In this document: one piece after another, positions 35,037 to 42,553 of the stretch | Numbering within the stretch: position 1 is the stretch's first letter | Layout: each line of letters starts with the position of its first letter | Assembly: GCA_033283325.1 (NCBI GenBank) | Contig: JAWMQO010000001.1 | Span: forward strand, 1,178,001 to 1,242,000 | DNA from: Mangrovimicrobium sp033283325 | GTDB taxonomy: Bacteria > Pseudomonadota > Gammaproteobacteria > Pseudomonadales > Halieaceae | Length of the DNA stretch: 64,000 bases | Direction: 5' to 3' | Notes under the pieces: model-generated | Seen by the model: the letters and a program-made list of their open reading frames with translations, nothing else | The model's database searches: none | What the model was told of the DNA's origin: nothing | Program-made: the position numbers and the translations under genes

Positions 35037-36150
35037 AGATACATCCGGCCTCCAGCAGGAAGTCTAGCAGTTCACCCAGGATTTCGCTGTTTTCCAGCCC
35101 GTCCATCGTTTCCGGGTGTAGCCGGCCCTCACGGGACAGTGCTTCCAGTACCGGCAGGACCTCGAGACCGCTTACGCTACTTCCACCGTTGGCAAAAACC
35201 GTCAGCCGGTCGTCCGAACGCAGCCAGGCAAGTTTCGCTCCGCCCACCATGCGGGCCTCGCTCTGGCCAGCCAGGATACGCTCGCGCGCCTCGTTGCCGG
35301 CTTCACTGTGCAACTCGTAGCGGCCCTCCGTGACCAGTTCCCCGAACCAGGTACCGTCGTCAGTCTCGAGTGCGCGGTGCATCAGCGCCCGCGCGAGTTC
35401 GAGATCAGAGGGAAGAATCTCGCCGTTACCGGTGTGCTGGGCACGCCCAGCGTCAGTGAAAAACGCGTCATCGGCGATACGTTCCAGCACTTCGTCGGTG
35501 ATACGGCAGAGCATTTCGTTGACAGGCGGCGCGCGAAATCCGATGGAGAAGGTGCTGCACTCACCCTCGGCGATGCCCCAGTGGGCGACGCCCGGCGGGA
35601 TGTAGAGAATATCGCCGGGTTCCAGCAGGTATTCCTCCACGCAGTGGAAATCCCTCAGGATTCGCAGTTCATCGTGGGGGAGCAGGGGAGTACTGGCATC
35701 GCAGCGCTGGCCGATTCGCCAGCGGCGCCGGCCTTCACCCTGCAGCAGGAAAACGTCGTAGTTGTCATAGTGTGGACCGACGCTGCCGCCGTCCACAGCG
35801 TAGCTGACCATCACGTCGTCGAGGCGCCACTGGGGCAGGAATTTTACCGCCCGCCGCAGGGCGTCGACTTCAGGCAGGTAGTGATCGACGGCCTGCACCA
35901 GCAGGGTCCAGGGCGCCTGCCGCTGGAAGTCCTCTTCGAGGAAGGGCCCATGGTGTAACGACCAATGCTCGTCGGCATACTCGATGATGCGCGACTCGAC
36001 TTCCTCTTCCAGCGCCAGGCCGGCGATGGTGTCGCTGTCTACCGGTGCCTTGAAATCGGCAAAGGCAGCGCGAATCAGCAATGCTTCGCGCTGCCAGTAG
36101 CGGGCGAGAAAATCCGCCGGGGAAATACCGAGCTGGAGTTCTTCGCCCAC
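35026..36150 (-). CDS. roxA: JmjC/cupin ribosomal protein arginine hydroxylase (RoxA/YcfD-like)
   Basis: This 374-residue Fe(II)/2-oxoglutarate oxygenase is of the YcfD type, which hydroxylates an arginine of ribosomal protein L16. It opens with SPADFLARYWQREALLIRAAF, has the metal triad HYD in SVGPHYDNYDVFLLQ (about 123-138) and the distal His in YIPPGVAHWG (about 185-194), then a winged-helix-like C-terminal dimerisation/substrate region. Length agrees with YcfD (373). It lies directly downstream of purB (five bases between purB stop and its start), an arrangement kept in pseudomonads. Confidence 0.88.
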   Translation of the reverse strand: MGEELQLGISPADFLARYWQREALLIRAAFADFKAPVDSDTIAGLALEEEVESRIIEYADEHWSLHHGPFLEEDFQRQAPWTLLVQAVDHYLPEVDALRRAVKFLPQWRLDDVMVSYAVDGGSVGPHYDNYDVFLLQGEGRRRWRIGQRCDASTPLLPHDELRILRDFHCVEEYLLEPGDILYIPPGVAHWGIAEGECSTFSIGFRAPPVNEMLCRITDEVLERIADDAFFTDAGRAQHTGNGEILPSDLELARALMHRALETDDGTWFGELVTEGRYELHSEAGNEARERILAGQSEARMVGGAKLAWLRSDDRLTVFANGGSSVSGLEVLPVLEALSREGRLHPETMDGLENSEILGELLDFLLEAGCIYAD

Positions 36151-36155
36151 CGGAA

Positions 36156-37523
36156 TTACTCGATCGCCGCAGCCTGACTGGCTGCGTTTCCGATATAGCT
36201 GGCGGGAGTCAGGGCGAGCAGCTCATCCCTGGCGGCCTGGGGAATATCCAGCTTTCCAACGAAATCCCGGATCAGCTCCTTGCTCATCGCCTGGCCGCGG
36301 GTCAGGGACTTGAGCTTCTCGTAGGGCTTTTCGATACCGTAGCGGCGCATCACCGTCTGGATCGGCTCGGCCAGCACTTCCCAGCTGTTGTCGAGATCGG
36401 CGGCGAGGCGGATCTCATCCAGTTCCAGCTTGCCGATGCCCTTGAGGCAGGCCTGGTAGGCGATCAGGCCATAGCCGAAACCCACGCCCATGTTGCGCAG
36501 CACAGTGGAATCGGTCAGGTCACGCTGCCAGCGGCTGATCGGCAGTTTGGCAGAGAGATGGCCAAAGATCGCGTTGGCCAGGCCGAGGTTGCCCTCGGAG
36601 TTCTCGAAGTCGATCGGATTGACCTTGTGCGGCATGGTGGAGGAACCCACTTCACCGGCCACGGTTTTCTGGCGGAAATAGCCCATCGAGATATAGCCCC
36701 AGATATCGCGGTTGAAGTCGATCAGGATGGTGTTGAACCGCGCGACGGCATCGAACAGTTCAGCCATGTAATCGTGGGGCTCGATCTGCGTGGTGTAGGG
36801 GTTCCAGCTGAGGCCGAGACCGCTGACAAACTGCTCTGCGTTGGCCTGCCAGTCCACCTCGGGATAGGCGGAGAGGTGGGCGTTGTAATTGCCCACGGCG
36901 CCATTGATCTTGCCGAGGAATTCCACCCGGCCGATCTGCACGAGCTGGCGGCGCAGGCGGGCGACGACGTTGGCAATTTCCTTGCCCATGGTGCTGGGGC
37001 TCGCGGTCTGGCCGTGGGTGCGCGACAGCATCGGCACATCGGCGTGCGCCCTTGCCAGATCGACGAGGGCAGCGACGATCTTCTCCATCTCCGGCAACAC
37101 CGCCGCGAGGCCGTCACGCAGGATAAGTGCGTGGGAGAGGTTGTTGATGTCCTCGGAGGTGCAGGCGAAATGCACGAACTCCTCGACCGCTTCCAGTTCC
37201 TTGTCGCCGGCAAAGCGCTCCTTCAGGAAGTACTCCACCGCCTTGACGTCGTGGTTGGTGGTGGCTTCGATATCCTTGATCCGCCGTGCATCGACCTCGG
37301 AGAACTCATCGATGATCGCGTTCAGGCGCTTGCGGGTGGCGGGCGACAGCGGGGGAACCTCACTGATCCCCGGATGTGCGGCGAGGCACTCCAGCCAGCG
37401 CACTTCCACCAGCACGCGGCGCTTGATCAGGCCGAATTCACTGAATATCTCGCGCAGGGCGCTGGTCTTGCCGGCGTAGCGGCCGTCGATGGGAGAGATA
37501 GCGGTGAGGGCTGACAGATCCAT
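36156..37523 (-). CDS. purB: adenylosuccinate lyase
   Basis: This 455-residue enzyme cleaves SAICAR and adenylosuccinate in purine synthesis. It has the long (E. coli-type, 456) length, the opening LSALTAISPIDGRYAGKT, VHFACTSEDINNLSHAL (about 118-134), SRTHGQTASPSTMGKE with catalytic His near 170, and the fumarase/aspartase signature GSSTMPHKVNPIDFENSEGN at about 292-311. It is preceded on the same strand by hflD and mnmA, as in E. coli and Pseudomonas. Confidence 0.97.
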   Translation of the reverse strand: MDLSALTAISPIDGRYAGKTSALREIFSEFGLIKRRVLVEVRWLECLAAHPGISEVPPLSPATRKRLNAIIDEFSEVDARRIKDIEATTNHDVKAVEYFLKERFAGDKELEAVEEFVHFACTSEDINNLSHALILRDGLAAVLPEMEKIVAALVDLARAHADVPMLSRTHGQTASPSTMGKEIANVVARLRRQLVQIGRVEFLGKINGAVGNYNAHLSAYPEVDWQANAEQFVSGLGLSWNPYTTQIEPHDYMAELFDAVARFNTILIDFNRDIWGYISMGYFRQKTVAGEVGSSTMPHKVNPIDFENSEGNLGLANAIFGHLSAKLPISRWQRDLTDSTVLRNMGVGFGYGLIAYQACLKGIGKLELDEIRLAADLDNSWEVLAEPIQTVMRRYGIEKPYEKLKSLTRGQAMSKELIRDFVGKLDIPQAARDELLALTPASYIGNAASQAAAIE

Positions 37524-37556
37524 GGGGGAGGGCTCCAGTATTAGCGGGGGCGGATT

Positions 37557-38198
37557 TTACACCACGGGAAGATTGCGCGACAGCGTCTGGCTGGCCGCCA
37601 GCAGGCGCTTGCGCTGGAAAACCAGCTTCCAGCGGCGGCCGCCCAGCTGGCGCCAGAGAAACGCTGAGCGAATACCGGCAAGCAGGAGAGCGCGGATGAT
37701 GTCGGCGTTTTTCTCGTCCTGCAGGTGTTGGGCTGCGCCGGTTACCTTGATGCGATAGCGCAGCTTGCTCAGGGTATCCTGATAGATGCCGGACACACTG
37801 TGGCAGGTAGTACCGACATGGGAGGCGAAGTGCTCGGCACGGAAACTGGCGTGGGCGAGGCGCGAGTGCACCACCGACATCATCTCGGAATTGGCGGCGA
37901 ATTTGCGCTCGAGATACAGCAGGCTGAACACATAGCGCACCACGTCCCGGGCCTCTTCCTCCTGGCGGTTTGCCAGCATCGCACTGAGATTGATGAGGCC
38001 CAGCTTGACCCCGGAGATACCACCGAACACATCCTCGACGTTATCGGCGTCGAAGGTGAAAAGGCTGTGAATCGAGGATTCGAGGAACTCCAGGGGATAA
38101 GTGCCGGTGCGGGATATCTGGTCGACGATACGCGCGGCCTGGGTCACCCCGGCCAGGGCAAGTGTCTGTTGCTGCAGATTGTTCAGGGCTGGCGCCAT
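37557..38198 (-). CDS. hflD: lysogenization regulator HflD homologue
   Basis: A 213-residue helical, membrane-associated protein of the HflD/YcfC family. Recognisable parts are LNNLQQQTLALAGVTQAARIVDQISRTG (about 4-31), GVKLGLINLS and RYVFSLLYLERKF (about 88-100). The gene lies one base after mnmA and upstream of purB, its invariant neighbours. In E. coli it reduces CII-dependent lysogeny by phage lambda; the native cellular role is not known. Confidence 0.92.
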   Translation of the reverse strand: MAPALNNLQQQTLALAGVTQAARIVDQISRTGTYPLEFLESSIHSLFTFDADNVEDVFGGISGVKLGLINLSAMLANRQEEEARDVVRYVFSLLYLERKFAANSEMMSVVHSRLAHASFRAEHFASHVGTTCHSVSGIYQDTLSKLRYRIKVTGAAQHLQDEKNADIIRALLLAGIRSAFLWRQLGGRRWKLVFQRKRLLAASQTLSRNLPVV

Positions 38199-38199
38199 A

Positions 38200-39291
38200 T
38201 CAGCGGGTCGCCTCGATCACGCCGCCACCGAGACAGGTATCGCCGAGGTAGAAAACCGCGGACTGGCCCGGGGTGACCGCCCGCTGCGGCTGGGAAAAAT
38301 CCACCCGGAAACCATCGCCGTCGCGGCGCAGCGTGCAGGCCTGGTCGGGCTGGCGGTAGCGCACTTTCGCGGCGCATTGCAGCGGCAGATCGGGGGCTTC
38401 GCCGGCGACCCAGTAGATTTCATTGAGGCGCAGGCTGTCGCTGAACAGGGCGGGGTGTTCGTTGCCCTGGGCCACCAGCAGGACGTTGTTGGCGAGATCC
38501 TTGCCCACCACATACCAGGGCGCCTCGCCGTGGTTTGACAGCCCGCCAATGCCCAGGCCCTGGCGCTGGCCGATGGTGTGGTACATCAGTCCCTGGTGCC
38601 GTCCGAGGTACTCGCCTTCAAGCGAGTGAATCTCCCCCGGTTGCGCGGGCAGATACTGCTTGAGGAAATCGGCGAAACGGCGTTCGCCGATAAAACAGAT
38701 TCCCGTCGAATCCTTTTTCTTCGCCGTCGCAAGAGCGTGTTTTTCCGCCAGTTCACGCACCGCGGGTTTCTCCAGCTCACCCACCGGGAACAGGCTACTG
38801 GCAATTTCCTCGTGGCCAACCGCGTGGAGGAAATAGCTCTGGTCCTTGTTGGCATCCAGGCCCTTGACCAGCGTGGCGCTGCCGTCATGGTCACCGCGAC
38901 GGACGTAGTGGCCGGTGGCAATGAGGTCGGCGCCCAGTTGCCGGGCGTACTCGAGGAAGGCCTTGAACTTGATCTCCCGGTTGCACAGGATGTCCGGGTT
39001 GGGTGTGCGGCCGGCGCGGTATTCCTCGAGAAAGTGTTCGAACACGTTGTCCCAGTACTCGGCGGCGAAGTTGGCGCCATGGAGCTTGATGCCGAGCTTG
39101 TCGGCCACTGCCTGGGCGTCGGCAAAATCCTCTTTCGCGGTACAGTACTCGGTGCCGTCGTCCTCTTCCCAGTTCTTCATGAACAGGCCTTCCACGGCGT
39201 AGCCCTGTTCCTTCAACAACAGTGCGGAAACAGAGGAATCGACACCGCCCGACATACCGACGATGACTTTTGTGGAAGCGTTAAGGCTCAT
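38200..39291 (-). CDS. mnmA: tRNA-specific 2-thiouridylase
   Basis: MnmA puts sulfur on U34 of tRNA-Lys, -Glu and -Gln. The PP-loop SGGVDSSVSALLL (about 12-24), the catalytic cysteines in PDILCNREIKFKAF (about 98-111) and STGICFIGERRFADFL (about 195-210), and GLGIGG with the C-terminal beta domain are all present. The ATG at 39291 is chosen because it overlaps the stop of the upstream Nudix gene as ATGA and gives 363 residues; an earlier in-frame ATG at 39318 would add nine residues inside that gene. Confidence 0.96.
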   Translation of the reverse strand: MSLNASTKVIVGMSGGVDSSVSALLLKEQGYAVEGLFMKNWEEDDGTEYCTAKEDFADAQAVADKLGIKLHGANFAAEYWDNVFEHFLEEYRAGRTPNPDILCNREIKFKAFLEYARQLGADLIATGHYVRRGDHDGSATLVKGLDANKDQSYFLHAVGHEEIASSLFPVGELEKPAVRELAEKHALATAKKKDSTGICFIGERRFADFLKQYLPAQPGEIHSLEGEYLGRHQGLMYHTIGQRQGLGIGGLSNHGEAPWYVVGKDLANNVLLVAQGNEHPALFSDSLRLNEIYWVAGEAPDLPLQCAAKVRYRQPDQACTLRRDGDGFRVDFSQPQRAVTPGQSAVFYLGDTCLGGGVIEATR

Positions 39292-39749
39292 GCGTAAATG
39301 AGATCCAGTGGGGCGCACAACCCCTTGCGATATTGCTCGATGGCCGCCAGTACCAGCGGGCTGCGCATTCTAGCAGAATTGGCGCTGATTTCCTCATGAG
39401 TGAGCCAGTGCACCGCGTGAATATCTGTGTCGATTATCGCGTCCGGAATCTGCCGCAGAGGCGCGGCAAGGAATGTCGTACGGTAGTAGAGGACCCCATT
39501 GTTCGCCGGATACAGGGCAATCCCCAGCACGCCCCTGAGCTCGACCTCCCAGCCGGTTTCCTCCCGCGTTTCCCGCAGCGCGGCTTGCTGGATGCTTTCA
39601 CCGGGATCGAGGTGCCCGGCGGGCTGGTTGAACACCAGCTCCCCGGTGTGCTTGTCGCGCTCCTCGACCATCAGGAATTTTCCATCGCGCTCCACCACAG
39701 TGGCGGCGGTGACATGGGGCGGCCAGCCGTGCTCCTGTTCGCTTTGCAT
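39288..39749 (-). CDS. nudJ: Nudix hydrolase, NudJ-like
   Basis: This 153-residue protein has a Nudix box GHLDPGESIQQAALRETREE at about 45-64 with all catalytic glutamates. The opening PPHVTAATVVERDGKFLMVEE and the ending Y(R)KGLCAPLDLIY match NudJ, a phosphatase for thiamine pyrophosphate precursors and nucleoside tri- and diphosphates. It sits directly upstream of mnmA, as PA2625 does in Pseudomonas and nudJ does in E. coli. The ATG at 39749 is the first after the stop of rluE, two bases away. Confidence 0.88.
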   Translation of the reverse strand: MQSEQEHGWPPHVTAATVVERDGKFLMVEERDKHTGELVFNQPAGHLDPGESIQQAALRETREETGWEVELRGVLGIALYPANNGVLYYRTTFLAAPLRQIPDAIIDTDIHAVHWLTHEEISANSARMRSPLVLAAIEQYRKGLCAPLDLIYA

Positions 39750-39751
39750 TC

Positions 39752-40405
39752 CTAGTTTCCTCTCTTGCGGCGCCGGGTATTGGCAGGTCTTTTTGCGGAT
39801 CGGCCGCCCGGGCGATTTTTCGGGCGCCCGGCGGGGCGGTGTGCTCCCTCTGCCGGGCGCGGCATGTGAACGGAAAGTTCCCGCGCCTCCCCGGGCGCCA
39901 GGCCTTCCAGTGTCCAGTCGCCGATCGCCCAGCGCACCAGGCGCAGGGTGGGGTGGCCGACCGCGGCAGTCATCCGCCGGACCTGCCTGTTGCGGCCCTC
40001 GCGAATGCCCAGTTCCAGCCAGCAGTCGGCCACGCTCTTGCGCTCCCTCACCGGTGGGTCGCGCTCCCACAGGGGCGGCGGGTCGATCCGGCGCACCCTC
40101 GCGGGCAGGGTGGGGCCATCGCTCAGGGTCACCCCCTCGGCCAGTTGCGTCAGGGCCCCTCCAGCAGGCTCACCCTCAACCTGCACCAGGTAGGTCTTCC
40201 AGAGCTTGTGTCGGGGATTGGCAATGCGCTGTTGCAGCGCCCCATCGGCGGTCAACAGAAGCAGGCCCTCGGAATCGTAATCGAGGCGGCCGGCGGCCCT
40301 GAAGCCCGGTGCGTCCAGGTAATCCGCCAGGGTCTTGCGCCCCTCCGAGTCGCTAAACTGGCTGAGCACGCGAAAGGGTTTGTTGAATAACAGGATGGAT
40401 GCCAT
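39752..40405 (-). CDS. rluE: 23S rRNA pseudouridine synthase, RluE-type
   Basis: A 217-residue RsuA/RluB-family synthase. It has LLFNKPFRVLSQFSD at the N-terminus, the catalytic Asp in AAGRLDYDSEGLLLLT (about 36-51), KTYLVQVEG and the closing ELGIREGRNRQVRRMTAAVGHPTLRLVR (about 132-159). RluE makes pseudouridine 2457 in 23S rRNA. The last 35 residues are a low-complexity basic tail rich in Arg, Lys and Pro, expected to bind rRNA. It is divergent from icd and heads the rluE-nudJ-mnmA-hflD-purB transcript. Confidence 0.9.
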   Translation of the reverse strand: MASILLFNKPFRVLSQFSDSEGRKTLADYLDAPGFRAAGRLDYDSEGLLLLTADGALQQRIANPRHKLWKTYLVQVEGEPAGGALTQLAEGVTLSDGPTLPARVRRIDPPPLWERDPPVRERKSVADCWLELGIREGRNRQVRRMTAAVGHPTLRLVRWAIGDWTLEGLAPGEARELSVHMPRPAEGAHRPAGRPKNRPGGRSAKRPANTRRRKRGN

Positions 40406-40460
40406 GGCTGTGCGGCTAAATGAAAATTCGTTCAGGCCAGGGGAGAAAGCCGGTCTTTCA

Positions 40461-40469
40461 TGCTACAAT
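40461..40469 (+). promoter_or_regulatory. extended -10 promoter of icd
   Basis: TGCTACAAT is an extended -10 (TGn-TACAAT) followed by GCGCGCC, about 80 bases before the icd ATG. No good -35 is seen, as expected for an extended -10 promoter. Confidence 0.5.
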
Positions 40470-40551
40470 GCGCGCCGCTTCCAACGACGGGGCGCCCCTG
40501 CGGTTCCCCCGCCTTTCCTACGAACCCTATCTGTAATAACGGAGTAAATAC

Positions 40552-41805
40552 ATGGGCTATAAGCATATCCAGGTTCCATCCGAGGGTGAGAAAATCACTG
40601 TCAACGCGGACTTCAGCCTCAGCGTTCCCAACAATCCTATCATCCCTTACATCGAAGGTGACGGTATTGGTGTCGACATCAGCCCGGTCATGATCGACGT
40701 CGTCGACGCGGCGGTCGAAAAGGCTTATGGCGGTGAAAAGAAAATCTCCTGGATGGAGATCTACACCGGCGAAAAAGCTGCCGAATTGTACGACGGCGAC
40801 TGGTTCCCCGAAGAAACCCTGGACGCGATCAAGGAATACTCTGTAGGCATCAAAGGCCCCCTGACCACTCCGGTCGGCGGCGGTTTCCGCTCCCTGAACG
40901 TAGCCCTGCGCCAGGAACTGGATCTCTACACCTGCCTGCGCCCGGTGCGCTGGTTCGAGGGCGTGCCCTCACCGGTGAAAGATCCCGGCGCCTGCAACAT
41001 GGTGATCTTCCGCGAAAACTCCGAGGACATCTACGCCGGTATCGAATACAAGGCCGACTCCGACGAAGCCAAGAAAGTCGTCGATTTCATCATCAACGAA
41101 ATGGGCGCCACCAAGATCCGTTTCCCCAACAACGTCGGCATCGGCATCAAGCCGGTCTCCGAGGAAGGCACCAAGCGCCTGGTGCGCAAGGCCATCCAGT
41201 ACGCCATCGACCAGGACCTGCCCTCCGTAACCCTGGTACACAAGGGCAACATCATGAAGTTCACCGAAGGCGCCTTCCGCGACTGGGGCTATGAACTGGC
41301 CCAGGAAGAATTCGGCGGCGAACTGCTCGACGGCGGCCCCTGGGTTTCCATCAAGAACCCCAATACCGGCAAGGAAATCGTCATCAAGGACGTGATCGCC
41401 GACGCCATGCTGCAGCAGATCCTGACCCGTCCGAAGGATTACAGCGTGGTCGCCACCCTGAACCTGAACGGCGACTACCTCTCCGACGCGCTGGCGGCGC
41501 AGGTCGGCGGTATCGGCATCGCGCCCGGCGCGAACCTTTCCGACACCGTGGCCCTGTTCGAAGCCACCCACGGCACAGCGCCCAAGTACGCCGGCCAGGA
41601 CAAGGTGAACCCCGGTTCCCTGATCCTCTCAGCGGAAATGATGCTGCGTCACCTGGGCTGGAACGAAGCTGCCGACCTGATCATCAACGGCATGAACGGC
41701 GCGATCCAGGCCAAGACAGTCACCTATGACTTCGAACGCCTGATGGACGGCGCGCAACTGCTGTCCTGCTCCGAGTTCGGCAAGGCAGTCGTCAAGGCGA
41801 TGTAA
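40552..41805 (+). CDS. icd: NADP-dependent isocitrate dehydrogenase (dimeric)
   Basis: This 417-residue TCA-cycle enzyme matches E. coli Icd in length (416). It carries IPYIEGDGIGVDISPVM (about 28-44), the substrate-binding SLNVALRQELDLYTCLRPVRW (about 111-131), VFRENSEDIYAGIEY near 147-160, LVHKGNIMKFTEGAFRDWGYE (about 226-246) and the NADP-binding ATHGTAPKYAGQDKVNP (about 341-357). It is transcribed alone, from an upstream extended -10, and ends at a strong intrinsic terminator. Confidence 0.97.
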   Translation: MGYKHIQVPSEGEKITVNADFSLSVPNNPIIPYIEGDGIGVDISPVMIDVVDAAVEKAYGGEKKISWMEIYTGEKAAELYDGDWFPEETLDAIKEYSVGIKGPLTTPVGGGFRSLNVALRQELDLYTCLRPVRWFEGVPSPVKDPGACNMVIFRENSEDIYAGIEYKADSDEAKKVVDFIINEMGATKIRFPNNVGIGIKPVSEEGTKRLVRKAIQYAIDQDLPSVTLVHKGNIMKFTEGAFRDWGYELAQEEFGGELLDGGPWVSIKNPNTGKEIVIKDVIADAMLQQILTRPKDYSVVATLNLNGDYLSDALAAQVGGIGIAPGANLSDTVALFEATHGTAPKYAGQDKVNPGSLILSAEMMLRHLGWNEAADLIINGMNGAIQAKTVTYDFERLMDGAQLLSCSEFGKAVVKAM

Positions 41806-41832
41806 AGCCCCGGAGACGGTCGCAATCGAGAA

Positions 41833-41862
41833 AATGGCCCACTTCGGTGGGCCATTTTTTTT
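41833..41862 (+). terminator. intrinsic terminator after icd
   Basis: AATGGCCCAC and GTGGGCCATT form a 10-bp perfect stem with a TTCG tetraloop (41833-41856), followed by a run of eight T (to 41862). It lies 27 bases after the icd stop. Confidence 0.95.
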
Positions 41863-42208
41863 GAGCTTCTCACCGGCACGGCCGTGATTGCGTATACTTG
41901 GTCAGGAGGCGCGAGTTCCCACGGCAGGGCTTCGCAGTATGCAGGCGGGACGAGTAGGAAGGGTACACTGGCTGCGCAGGGCGGGCTTATCGGCAAAAAT
42001 ATCACCGATATTCGCCGATTTGTCCAGTTTGCGGGGTTTAAAAAACCCGAGTATCGTAACCGTAAGTAACGCAGACCACGACCACCGCGCCGGATTGCTG
42101 GCCCACCCATTCGCCGCCCGGCGATCCCTGGCCAGCAAGACCTGATCGACCAGAATGCACAGTTAGAGTTGTTTCGTGAAATATATTCGTACAGGCAAAG
42201 AGTGGCGC
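41863..42208. other. gene-free leader between icd and clpS
   Basis: No credible coding frame is present. Two small palindromes occur in the likely clpS leader: AATATC-ACC-GATATT at 41998-42012 and GGGTTT-AAA(A)-AAACCC at 42034-42048, the second followed by GAG rather than a T-run. In Pseudomonas the cold-shock gene cspD sits here; I find no CspD-like frame on either strand. Confidence 0.6.
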
Positions 42209-42535
42209 ATGGGCGACGAACCGCGGCGCACGAGCGAGGGCGATACCGCGCTGCAGGAGTCCAAACCGGCCCTGAAACGGCCGCCGCTGTTCAAGGTGGT
42301 GTTGATCAACGACGATTACACGCCGATGGAATTCGTGGTCGAGGTGCTGGAAATGTTTTTCCGCATGAATCGTGAGCAGGCCACCCACGTCATGCTGACC
42401 GTACATACCCAGGGCAAGGGCGTCTGTGGCATCTTTACCCGGGATATCGCCGAGACCAAGGCCGCACAAGTCAACCAGTACGCACGGGAGAATGAACATC
42501 CCCTCCTGTGCGAAATCGAAGCATCTGAGGGTTAG
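42209..42535 (+). CDS. clpS: ATP-dependent Clp protease adaptor ClpS
   Basis: This 108-residue N-recognin binds proteins with Leu, Phe, Trp or Tyr at their N-terminus and hands them to ClpAP. The core is PPLFKVVLINDDYTPMEFVVEVLEMFF (about 28-54), which carries the NDDxTPMEFV motif of the binding pocket, then ATHVMLTVHTQGKGVCGIFTRDIAETKA. The ATG at 42209 follows AAAGAG; a GTG at 42176 would add 11 residues. clpA follows 18 bases after the stop. Confidence 0.95.
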   Translation: MGDEPRRTSEGDTALQESKPALKRPPLFKVVLINDDYTPMEFVVEVLEMFFRMNREQATHVMLTVHTQGKGVCGIFTRDIAETKAAQVNQYARENEHPLLCEIEASEG

Positions 42536-42553
42536 ATCACCCAGGAGTAGTGT

